A stretch of DNA of 16,670 nt, taken from CAZMOK01 sp964567785. GTDB taxonomy: Bacteria > Bacteroidota > Bacteroidia > Bacteroidales > JAGOPY01. The first letter of the stretch is position 1. Each line of letters starts with the position of its first letter. The notes under the pieces were generated by a model that did no database searches, was not told where the DNA came from, and saw only the letters and a list, made by a program, of their open reading frames with translations. The stretch lies in contig CAZMOK010000065.1 in assembly GCA_964567785.1 (NCBI GenBank), forward strand, positions 1 to 16,670. The letters run 5' to 3'. Of this stretch, positions 7,084 through 13,671 are shown piece by piece. The position numbers were made by a program, and so were the translations under genes.

Positions 7084-8184
7084 TTATGCAAGCCTGATTT
7101 TAAAATTTTTCACACTCAGCATTATGAAAAGTCCTAGGAAAAACAGCAACAACAAAGCCTCTTTCCAGAAATATTCAAGTCCAAGCCCTTTCAGCATGAT
7201 ATCTTTTATGATGATGATAAACCATTTGGGCGGCATAATATGGCTTAGCCATTGCAGTGCCACGGGCATATTCTCTACCGGGAAAATGAAACCCGACAAT
7301 AAAATAGTGGGCATCATGAGTCCTGCCAGGGATACCATAAGGGCAACCTGCTGTGTTTTTGCTATGGTGGAGATGAGAATACCCATTGAAAGGGCCATCA
7401 GAATGAAAAGGATGCTCATGAGAAGCAACAGTGCGACACTTCCGCGTATTGGAACTCCAAACACAAAGTACCCCAGCAGCAATATGGTGACAGCATTTAT
7501 GAAGCTGAGCAATACATAGGGCGTTACCTTTCCTGCAATGATCTGGAATGGTTTAAGGGGTGATACCAGCAACACTTCCATGGTCCCCAGCTCCTTTTCA
7601 CGGGCAATGGATATAGAGGTCATCATTGCACAAATGAGCATCAGGAGAACAGTGATGATACCCGGTACGAACATAAACACACCTCTGAGTTCTTCATTGA
7701 AAAGCATTCTGTAATCAACCTCGATAGATGCAGGCTGCCCGGTCCGGTCTTTCATCAGGCTGGTGCTTACCGTACTGAGTATACCCTGTGTATAATTGAC
7801 CAGCAGGCTTGCTACGTTGGGATCAGAGGCGTCGCCTATGAGCCTGACCGATGCCTGCCCCTCCCGTAAAATTTTTTCACCGAAGCCCTGTTCAAATACC
7901 ACCACCATTTTTATTTTTCCTGATCTGAACTGCTCCTCTATTTCGCTGTAGTTTTCAAGGTATGATTCAAGTCTGAAGTACCCTGAAGCGATGATCTTAT
8001 CCGTAATTTCCCTGGTCATTTCATCTTTCGACAGGTCCAGGACAGCTATCCTGGCATCTTTCACTTCATTTGTAATGGCAAAGCCGAAGAGGAGGATCTG
8101 TACCACAGGCATACCGAACAGGATGATCATAGTGCGTACATCCCTGAAAATATGATAGAATTCCTTTATGATAAATCCTCTCAT
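7084..8184 (-). CDS. ABC-2 type export permease (YbhS-like)
   Basis: A 366-residue ABC-2 permease with the same layout as its downstream neighbour: N-terminal helix near residues 19-38, a large extracytoplasmic domain to about 170, then five C-terminal helices. The coupling segment reads IAREKELGTMEVLLVSPLKP, and PVENMP lies in the last extracytoplasmic loop. It starts 3 bases after the stop of the second ATPase gene and ends 3 bases before the next permease, so the three are surely co-transcribed and probably translationally coupled. By position it corresponds to YbhS. Function inferred: half of the membrane channel of an exporter that hands substrate to the HlyD-like adaptor and TolC-like channel encoded upstream. 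Confidence 0.92.
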   Translation of the reverse strand: MRGFIIKEFYHIFRDVRTMIILFGMPVVQILLFGFAITNEVKDARIAVLDLSKDEMTREITDKIIASGYFRLESYLENYSEIEEQFRSGKIKMVVVFEQGFGEKILREGQASVRLIGDASDPNVASLLVNYTQGILSTVSTSLMKDRTGQPASIEVDYRMLFNEELRGVFMFVPGIITVLLMLICAMMTSISIAREKELGTMEVLLVSPLKPFQIIAGKVTPYVLLSFINAVTILLLGYFVFGVPIRGSVALLLLMSILFILMALSMGILISTIAKTQQVALMVSLAGLMMPTILLSGFIFPVENMPVALQWLSHIMPPKWFIIIIKDIMLKGLGLEYFWKEALLLLFFLGLFIMLSVKNFKIRLA

Positions 8185-8187
8185 TGG

Positions 8188-8928
8188 TTAACTGTTGTTT
8201 TTGCTTTTCCTGGCAAGACTTACAAAGACCTCTTCGATATCTTCAGCTTTGTATTTTTCCTTCAGGTTACCCGGGGTATCCAACGCTTCGATACGGCCAT
8301 CCACCATAATTGATATTCGCTGACAATATTCAGCTTCATCCATGTAATGGGTTGTGAGAAAGACGGTCACTCCCTTGTAAGCAGTTTCGTATATCATTTC
8401 CCAGAATTGCCTCCTTGTTATCGGGTCCACTCCACTGGTAGGCTCATCCAGAAAGACGATCTGCGGATCGTGCATCACGGCGATGGAAAAGGCCAGCTTC
8501 TGCTTCCACCCCAGAGGGAGTGAGCGGATCTCGTTGTCTGCTGCCTGCACCATGTTAAGTTTCTCCAGGAAGTATCTTGTTTTTTCCCTGATATTCTTTT
8601 TTTTCATTCCGTACAGACCTCCGTAAAACCTGAAATTCTCTTTGATGGTAAGGTCTTCATATAGTGAGAACCGCTGGCTCATGTAACCTATACTTCTCTT
8701 TATCAGTTCGGCCTGCTTGTAGACATTGAAACCCGCAACCGTGATATCTCCCGAAGTAGGGGATGAAAGCCCGCAAAGGATCTTGATCGCTGTAGTTTTT
8801 CCGGCTCCGTTGGCTCCCAGGAAGCCGAATACTTCGCCCTCGAAGACATCAAAGGTAAGATTGTCGTTGGCAGTGAAACTACCGAAACGCTTAACCAGGT
8901 TCTTCGCTTCTATCACCTTGTTTTTCAT
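8188..8928 (-). CDS. ABC exporter ATPase, second half (YbhF NBD2-like, degenerate signature)
   Basis: A 246-residue ABC ATPase. Seen: Walker A GANGAGKTT (38-46), Q-loop Gln Q85 in MSQRFSLY, Walker B VFLDEP with catalytic E162, D-loop SGVD, and H-loop His H194 in LTTHYMDEAEYC. The ABC signature, normally LSGGQ, is degenerate: LPLGW at 137-141. E. coli YbhF, as I recall it, has the same kind of LPLG signature in its C-terminal half, so this gene matches that half. It must pair with the upstream ATPase to make a full transporter. Start: ATG at 8928, five bases after the upstream stop codon. A longer frame would need a TTG at 8970 inside the upstream gene and would add 14 residues with no family similarity, so it was rejected. 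Confidence 0.93.
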   Translation of the reverse strand: MKNKVIEAKNLVKRFGSFTANDNLTFDVFEGEVFGFLGANGAGKTTAIKILCGLSSPTSGDITVAGFNVYKQAELIKRSIGYMSQRFSLYEDLTIKENFRFYGGLYGMKKKNIREKTRYFLEKLNMVQAADNEIRSLPLGWKQKLAFSIAVMHDPQIVFLDEPTSGVDPITRRQFWEMIYETAYKGVTVFLTTHYMDEAEYCQRISIMVDGRIEALDTPGNLKEKYKAEDIEEVFVSLARKSKNNS

Positions 8929-8933
8929 CCTTT

Positions 8934-9851
8934 TTATGAGTCTGCATTGTGCATGAGCTCCATGAAGCAATCCTCCACTTCCGGGACAATCCTTTTAATA
9001 TCAATTCCCTGATGCCCTCTTGTGCGGAGGTAGCCGGCTATTTCACTCATGTCCTTTTTACCCGGTTCCAGGGCCAAATGAATATTTTCTCCGAAACGGT
9101 GGGCGGAACGGGCTGCTTCAAATTCGTTAAGATGGTGGAGCAGTTTGAACATATCGTCACTTCTTATGGCGAAGAGGTCGTTTGAATATTCATCTTTCAG
9201 GGCCCCCGGGGTATTGGTGCCAAGTATCTCCCCTTTTTGCACAAGGGCCACCCTGTCGCACATTCCTGCTTCATCCATGTATGGAGTAGATACAAGTATT
9301 GTGATCTTCTCCTCTCTCAGTTTCCTGAGCATTTCCCAGAATTCCTTTCTCGAAACGGCATCCACCCCTGTAGTGGGCTCATCCAGTATGAGTATTGCTG
9401 GTTTGTGTATTAGGGCACAGCTAAGAGCCAGTTTCTGTTTCATCCCCCCCGAAAGCCTGCCTGCCAGACGTTTTTTGAAAGGCACCAGCATTTTGAAAAT
9501 CTCCTCGATGAGGTAATAGTTTTCCTGTACAGATGCTTTGAATATGCCTGCGAAGAACTTCAGGTTCTCTTCCACGGTAAGGTCATGATAGAGGGAGAAC
9601 CTCTCAGGCATGTACCCTGTCATTCTTCTTATCTGCCTGTAATCAGAAACTACATCATAGCCCTCCATGGTGGCCCTGCCCTCGTCGGGTTGCAAAAGGG
9701 TGACGAGGATGCGGAACAGGGATGTTTTGCCTGATCCGTCGGGGCCGATAAAGCCGAAAAGTTCCCCTTTTTCAATTTCGAGGCTGATACCTTTCAGCGC
9801 TACGGTATCACCATAGGTTTTCCTGATATTTTCAATTCTGACAGCAGGCAT
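8934..9851 (-). CDS. ABC exporter ATPase, first half (YbhF NBD1-like, lacks Q-loop Gln and H-loop His)
   Basis: A 305-residue ABC ATPase with Walker A GPDGSGKTS (36-44), signature LSGGMKQKL (133-141), Walker B ILILDEP with E158, and D-loop TGVD. Two switch residues are replaced: the Q-loop position is Glu (E83 in MPERFSLY) and the H-loop position is Pro (P190 in VSTPYMDEA; the codon is CCA, checked in the DNA). After residue 200 there is an extra C-terminal region of about 100 residues, ending in a PEVEDCFMELM segment like that which closes many drug-export ATPases. It corresponds to the N-terminal half of YbhF, whose H-loop, as I recall, also lacks His. Its ATG follows the DUF2147 stop directly (TAAATG), so translation is probably coupled. 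It should form a heterodimer with the next ATPase. Confidence 0.93.
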   Translation of the reverse strand: MPAVRIENIRKTYGDTVALKGISLEIEKGELFGFIGPDGSGKTSLFRILVTLLQPDEGRATMEGYDVVSDYRQIRRMTGYMPERFSLYHDLTVEENLKFFAGIFKASVQENYYLIEEIFKMLVPFKKRLAGRLSGGMKQKLALSCALIHKPAILILDEPTTGVDAVSRKEFWEMLRKLREEKITILVSTPYMDEAGMCDRVALVQKGEILGTNTPGALKDEYSNDLFAIRSDDMFKLLHHLNEFEAARSAHRFGENIHLALEPGKKDMSEIAGYLRTRGHQGIDIKRIVPEVEDCFMELMHNADS

Positions 9852-10298
9852 TTAATCTTCTTTTACCCTCGTCCAGTAAGTTGTGCGCCCGAGCAGGGAT
9901 ATCCCTATATAACCCCTTATCTTAAGGTTATCTTCATCTTTCAGTTCCATGTAGCAGTCGTAGGTCTTTCCGTTCTTCGGGTCGTATATGGAGCCGCTGT
10001 CCCACTCGTCGCGGTCAAACACAAAGTCTTTCAACAGAACAAGGCCAAGAACAGGCTGGTCCCTTAGGTCTTCATCAGGGTTTTCATCATCCACTTTGGG
10101 CTTGCCGGTTTCTTCATCGATGGGAAACTTTAGCCACACGATCTTTCCGAAATACTGATCTCCCTCCTTATAGATCTCAACATGGGCATCTTTGTCTTCA
10201 TTGAGCCACACCCCGAGGATGTCGTCAGAATTAATGGCCTGGCCGCTGATCATTCCGGAGATCAAAAGAGACACAAAAACTAATATCAAATTTTTCAT
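9852..10298 (-). CDS. DUF2147 secreted protein within the export operon
   Basis: A 148-residue exported protein with a signal peptide (about 1-20, hydrophobic ILVFVSLLISGMISG) and a DUF2147 domain: ILGVWLNEDKDAHVEIY near the mature N-terminus, then FGKIVWLK, GSIYDPKNGKTYDCYMEL and a C-terminal RGYIGISLLGRTTYWTR. DUF2147 proteins are small periplasmic beta-rich proteins of unknown function. It lies 39 bases after the adaptor gene and directly against the first ATPase gene, so it is part of the operon. The E. coli ybhGFSR operon has no such gene. A role in the periplasmic part of the exporter or in sensing its substrate is a guess. Start: ATG at 10298 rather than an in-frame GTG at 10304, because the ATG begins the signal peptide. 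Confidence 0.88.
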   Translation of the reverse strand: MKNLILVFVSLLISGMISGQAINSDDILGVWLNEDKDAHVEIYKEGDQYFGKIVWLKFPIDEETGKPKVDDENPDEDLRDQPVLGLVLLKDFVFDRDEWDSGSIYDPKNGKTYDCYMELKDEDNLKIRGYIGISLLGRTTYWTRVKED

Positions 10299-10337
10299 AA
10301 TCACAATTCTATTTATAATTTACTACCTATCTATTCA

Positions 10338-11222
10338 CTATTCAAAATTAACTTCTCCCGGCATACCTATTTTTAGCCTGCCATCGTTCTTTACAAGTAC
10401 CTTCACCGCATAAACAAGGTTTACCCTTTCTTCTTTCGTCTGGATGATCTTAGGGGTAAATTCAGCTTCGGGGCTTATCCATGTTATTTTCCCGGTTAGT
10501 TTTAAATAATCATCCTTTCCTTTATCTATCAACACCTCAACCTCCCGGCCCAGTTTAATTTCGGGCAATTGCGCACCGCTCACATACACCCGCAACCTGA
10601 TCATTTCCAGGTCGGCAATCTTGTACAAGGGTTTACCGTATGCGGTAACCTCTCCTTCCTCGGCATACTTGTCGAGCACTGTTCCTTTAGCAGGGTTGTT
10701 TATATAGCAATTCCTGATCGATTCCCGGATCTGTTCCTGTTGAATCTCCAGGGCTTCCTTTTCCGCCAATATGGATTGCTTTCCAACCTTTGTCGATTCA
10801 ATTTGTGCCAACAGTAAATCAAACTGGCCTGTTACGTCATCCAGTTGTTTTTGCGTAGCAGCTCCTTCGGCGAAAAGGTTCTCCACACGTTTCTTTTCAA
10901 CTTTGATATTTTCGAGTTGTTGTTCCCGGACCTTCACCTGAGAGTTGACCGATGCCAGCCTGGCATCCAGCGCTATTTGCTGTTTTTCAATTTGCAAAGC
11001 TCGGAGATGGAGGTCGGTTGTATCAATAATCCCGACCTGTTCTCCTTTTTCTATCACTTCTCCTTCGGAGATCCCCAGACTGACAAGTCTTCCGTTGGAC
11101 TCTGCAGAAACCATAACTTCAACAGCCTCAAAAGTTCCGTAGGCATCAGACCTTTCCTGTTTCGAGCATGCTGTCATCAGGCCTGCCGTGAGGGCTAAAG
11201 CAAGTATTTTCATTGTTTTCAT
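10338..11222 (-). CDS. HlyD-family periplasmic adaptor lipoprotein (YbhG-like)
   Basis: A 294-residue membrane-fusion protein linking an inner-membrane exporter to an outer-membrane channel. Residues 1-19 are a signal peptide with lipobox LMTAC (C19), so it is probably a lipoprotein. The first half of the biotinyl-lipoyl domain is near residues 33-60 (SAESNGRLVSLGISEGEVI). A long alpha-helical hairpin (about 65-175) includes LFAEGAATQKQLDDV, as in YbhG-like proteins. The second lipoyl half (KGTVLDKYAEEGEVT) and a beta-barrel domain follow, ending KIGMPGEVNFE. The start chosen is ATG at 11222, one base after the TolC-like stop codon (TGATATG). ATG at 11213 is also possible. A TTG at 11255 lies in the upstream gene and is rejected. 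Confidence 0.93.
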   Translation of the reverse strand: MKTMKILALALTAGLMTACSKQERSDAYGTFEAVEVMVSAESNGRLVSLGISEGEVIEKGEQVGIIDTTDLHLRALQIEKQQIALDARLASVNSQVKVREQQLENIKVEKKRVENLFAEGAATQKQLDDVTGQFDLLLAQIESTKVGKQSILAEKEALEIQQEQIRESIRNCYINNPAKGTVLDKYAEEGEVTAYGKPLYKIADLEMIRLRVYVSGAQLPEIKLGREVEVLIDKGKDDYLKLTGKITWISPEAEFTPKIIQTKEERVNLVYAVKVLVKNDGRLKIGMPGEVNFE

Positions 11223-11223
11223 A

Positions 11224-12501
11224 TCAGATATTGCCGTTTGTGGTTTGGTAATCAATTATTGCCGAGGCCAGCCCTATTTCATGCAGTTTCAGGTTCAGTC
11301 TCGCTTCCGATTCGGCATTCAGTTGCTCCAGGTAATCGGCTGTTGTTATAACCCCGTTCCTTAACCGTGTTTCGTATGTGGCAGTCACTTTCTCCCTGAG
11401 TTCAAGGATCTCCCGGTCTTTCTCAATGAGCATCCTGAATTTTTGTATTTCCGATAATTGCTCTTCAGACTGGATGGTGATCACCCTGTCGAAGTTCCTT
11501 TTCCGGTTTTCGATCATTTCCTTACTGATCTCAAGTATTTCCCTCTCATTTTTTGTCCTGCCCCACTCATAAAGGCTCCAGTTCAGTTTAAGGCCAACGA
11601 TGTAGAATTCTTCAAAATCATTGTTCAGCATATCGAAACCCGGCCTGCCATAACCAAGCTGACCGAAGCCAAATACTTTAGGGAGGTCCCTGGCAGTTGT
11701 AAGCTCTTTTAATGTTTCGAGCTTAAGCTGTTCGTAATCCATCAGTGCATATTCAGGCCTTTTCCCTGGGTCATATGCTTTCTCTAACTCAGGCGAGGGC
11801 AACTTGTATACCGCGTCTTCAGGTATTTCTTCACCAATGATCTCTGAAAGTATTTTACCCGAAGCATTAATTCCAATTTCAAGCTCCTTCATGCCCTGAT
11901 CTATTTTTATCAGCTCAGCCCTGAGCTGGTCAAGGTCAGATTCAAGAAGGGCACCGTTCCCGACAGCTGCTTTAACCTCTTTCATCCTCTGATGCAGAAC
12001 TTCTTCATGTAATTTCAATATTCTCTTGTTTTCCTGTAAAGAGAGTATACTGAAATAGAGTTTATTTACCTGGTCTTTAACTTTGTATATTTTGACACGG
12101 GCTTCCTGTGCCTGCAATTGCTGTTCAGCCTGTTCAAGCATTTTGTTCTTTTTTGTGAGGCCGCCGTCGTAAACGGTTTGTTGCAGGTCGAGGGTCAGTT
12201 TATACCAATCCTTGTCGATAGGTTCAATACGAAATTCAGACATAGGTGCTATTAAAGGCACTTTGGTTACATCTGACTGGTAATGGGCAGAACCGTTAAG
12301 GTCGAAATCGGGCAGGTAGTTTTTGTTGAGGTTCTCTATCTTCAACTCTGTAGCCCGGTCGATTAGCTGAAAATTCAGACTCAGCGGATGGTTTTGTTCA
12401 GCCTTTTCATAGCAATAATCCAGGGTAATCTCTTTAGCCTGCTGGGCAAAGACTGAAAGGGCCGTACAAAGAGCCAGGTTCATTAGGAATATCTTTTTCA
12501 T
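11224..12501 (-). CDS. TolC-family outer-membrane efflux channel
   Basis: A 425-residue outer-membrane factor with a signal peptide (about 1-19, ending VFA) and no lipobox. The body is long amphipathic helices with two similar halves, as in TolC: residues about 25-210 and 230-425. Typical cues are ITLDYCYEKAEQNHP at the start of the mature protein, the strand-rich VTKVPLIAPMSEF region that would sit in the membrane, and LNWSLYEWGRTKNE in the second half. It should provide the exit duct for the YbhFSR-like exporter through the HlyD-like adaptor. E. coli uses a shared TolC encoded elsewhere; here the channel gene is in the operon. Its ATG overlaps the tetR stop codon (ATGA), indicating translational coupling. 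Confidence 0.93.
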   Translation of the reverse strand: MKKIFLMNLALCTALSVFAQQAKEITLDYCYEKAEQNHPLSLNFQLIDRATELKIENLNKNYLPDFDLNGSAHYQSDVTKVPLIAPMSEFRIEPIDKDWYKLTLDLQQTVYDGGLTKKNKMLEQAEQQLQAQEARVKIYKVKDQVNKLYFSILSLQENKRILKLHEEVLHQRMKEVKAAVGNGALLESDLDQLRAELIKIDQGMKELEIGINASGKILSEIIGEEIPEDAVYKLPSPELEKAYDPGKRPEYALMDYEQLKLETLKELTTARDLPKVFGFGQLGYGRPGFDMLNNDFEEFYIVGLKLNWSLYEWGRTKNEREILEISKEMIENRKRNFDRVITIQSEEQLSEIQKFRMLIEKDREILELREKVTATYETRLRNGVITTADYLEQLNAESEARLNLKLHEIGLASAIIDYQTTNGNI

Positions 12502-13118
12502 GGCTTTTTAATTGCATTCAAGATAAAAGTTGTGACGATCTCTTTTCTCTCTTCTATGAATTTGTTGAATTCATCATTGTCACGGTTGAAGAACAGCCCT
12601 TTTATGATAGGTTTTGCCACGAACGGAAAAATACTCAGGGCCAGGATGTTTATCATTAAATGATGGGGGGGTACCGGCCTGATCCTGCCCGCTTCTATTT
12701 CACTGCTGATCTGACTAATGAACATTTTAGGATCAATACCTGCTTCCTTAACAAGTTCAGGGAGGTTCTCTGGGTTCCTGTTCAGTTCATGCAGTATAAA
12801 TAATGGCACCAGTGGGTTATCCCTTAGTGTGTCGATATATTTCTCCACAAATATCCTGATCTTTTCTTCGAGCGGTTTCTCTTTTTTCATCGTGTCGATG
12901 AGCGGTGGTACCATAGAAACGAAGACCTCCCTGAAAGTAGCTTCAAAAAGTTTCTCTTTACTCCTGAAATAATAATGAAGAAGGGCTTTGTTGATACCGG
13001 CCCTGTCGGCTATCTTTTGCATTGAAGCCCCATCGAAGCCATACTCCACAAAAACCTCTTTTGCAGCTTCAAGTATTGCTTTTTCTGTATTCTGCTTCTC
13101 TTCTGTCATTTTCACCAT
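12498..13118 (-). CDS. TetR-family transcriptional repressor of the export operon (CecR-like)
   Basis: A 206-residue TetR/AcrR-family regulator. The N-terminal DNA-binding domain spans about residues 10-60: ILEAAKEVFVEYGFDGASMQ, then the helix-turn-helix with IADRAGINKALLHYYFRSKE, which is a near-textbook recognition helix. The C-terminal domain (about 70-206) is helical, binds ligand and dimerises. First gene of the operon. The gene order tetR-adaptor-ATPases-permeases recalls E. coli cecR-ybhGFSR, where CecR represses the exporter genes. It probably represses its own operon through the palindromic cluster at 13123-13157, which overlaps the predicted transcription start, and releases when ligand binds. 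The ligand is unknown. An internal ATG at 13109 is an alternative start; either leaves the DNA-binding domain intact. Confidence 0.92.
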   Translation of the reverse strand: MVKMTEEKQNTEKAILEAAKEVFVEYGFDGASMQKIADRAGINKALLHYYFRSKEKLFEATFREVFVSMVPPLIDTMKKEKPLEEKIRIFVEKYIDTLRDNPLVPLFILHELNRNPENLPELVKEAGIDPKMFISQISSEIEAGRIRPVPPHHLMINILALSIFPFVAKPIIKGLFFNRDNDEFNKFIEERKEIVTTFILNAIKKP

Positions 13119-13122
13119 TAAA

Positions 13123-13157
13123 TTAAATCAATTGGTTTAACTATATGGTTTAACCAT
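13123..13157 (-). promoter_or_regulatory. Candidate TetR operator cluster
   Basis: Two adjoining near-palindromes lie just upstream of tetR. TTAAATCAATTGGTTTAA (13123-13140) has 16 of 18 positions symmetric. ATGGTTTAACCAT (13145-13157) is a 6-base inverted repeat around one base. TGGTTTAAC occurs twice in direct orientation (13133-13141 and 13146-13154), 13 bases apart. The cluster lies between the predicted -7 box (13163-13170) and the tetR ATG, covering the expected transcription start, an ideal place for autorepression. Confidence 0.6.
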
Positions 13158-13162
13158 TTGGA

Positions 13163-13194
13163 CAAAAATAAAACAAAAAAATTACTGGCGCAAG
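13163..13194 (-). promoter_or_regulatory. Promoter of the tetR-led export operon
   Basis: On the minus strand TATTTTTG (13163-13170) matches TAnnTTTG exactly. Twenty bases upstream is CTTG (13191-13194), a three-of-four match to the -33 TTTG. Transcription would start near 13156, within the candidate operator, giving a leader of about 38 bases. This is the only good promoter found ahead of the eight tightly packed genes. Confidence 0.55.
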
Positions 13195-13229
13195 TTTTAG
13201 GCTTTTTTATTTATCAACGGGTAAAATGT

Positions 13230-13237
13230 TAATTTTG
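13230..13237 (+). promoter_or_regulatory. Putative -7 element of the small lipoprotein gene
   Basis: TAATTTTG matches TAnnTTTG and sits 26 bases before the ATG at 13264. TTTA at 13206-13209, 20 bases upstream, is a three-of-four match to the -33 box. It diverges from the tetR promoter, so the 145-base gap serves two opposite genes. Confidence 0.4.
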
Positions 13238-13263
13238 ACAGACATCTTACAACAACCTTTGTC

Positions 13264-13671
13264 ATGAACCGAAGAAACATCCATTTCACAGCAATCATTT
13301 CCATTTTTTTGGCAATAATGTTTTCCTGCTCCCAGCCGGTCGGGGAGAAACTTGCCGGCGAATGGCGAGCCGTTGACGTCAGTGTGGAAGCCGAAGGCGA
13401 GGATATTGGCCGTGAGAAGCTCGATGCACTCAGGAGAATGGAAAAATCTGTCGTGTTCGTTCTTAATGAAGATTCAACCATGAGCGCTGTAACCGGGGGA
13501 TCGGTTATATACGGTTTCTGGACTTATGATGAAGAAACAAGCGAAGTCAGGATCCTTTTTGAAAATGCCGGTACGGAACCCACACCAATGGGGGAGTATT
13601 CAGGCGGGAAGATCGTAAAGGATCAAGAAACCGGGGGTATCAGGATAAAAACAACCTACGAGAAACGTTAA
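13264..13671 (+). CDS. Small lipocalin-like lipoprotein, function unknown
   Basis: A 135-residue putative lipoprotein. A basic start (MNRRN) and a hydrophobic segment lead to Cys22 (IMFSC), a loose lipobox. The mature part begins with LAGEWRAVDVSVEAEG and continues through FVLNEDSTMSAVTGG and YGFWTYDEETSEVRILFE. This alternation of short strands with a GxW start is typical of the lipocalin-like small lipoproteins common in Bacteroidota; no specific family is claimed. It stands alone on the plus strand between two minus-strand gene groups. It diverges from tetR and converges with the DUF4837 gene, with which it shares four bases: both stop codons lie in the palindrome TTAA (13668-13671). Confidence 0.8.
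   Translation: MNRRNIHFTAIISIFLAIMFSCSQPVGEKLAGEWRAVDVSVEAEGEDIGREKLDALRRMEKSVVFVLNEDSTMSAVTGGSVIYGFWTYDEETSEVRILFENAGTEPTPMGEYSGGKIVKDQETGGIRIKTTYEKR

Noticed and set aside
6989..7519. Plus-strand 176-codon open frame across the junction of the two permease genes
   Set aside because: Met/Ile/Ser-rich antisense of membrane helices, crossing a real gene boundary. No independent support.
8929..8970. N-terminal extension of the second ATPase from a TTG at 8970
   Set aside because: The extra 14 residues lie inside the upstream ATPase gene and have no family similarity. ATG at 8928 places the first strand of the ATPase fold correctly.
11223..11255. N-terminal extension of the HlyD-like adaptor from a TTG at 11255
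   Set aside because: It would overlap the TolC-like gene and put 11 polar residues ahead of the lipoprotein signal peptide. ATG at 11222 or 11213 gives a proper signal.
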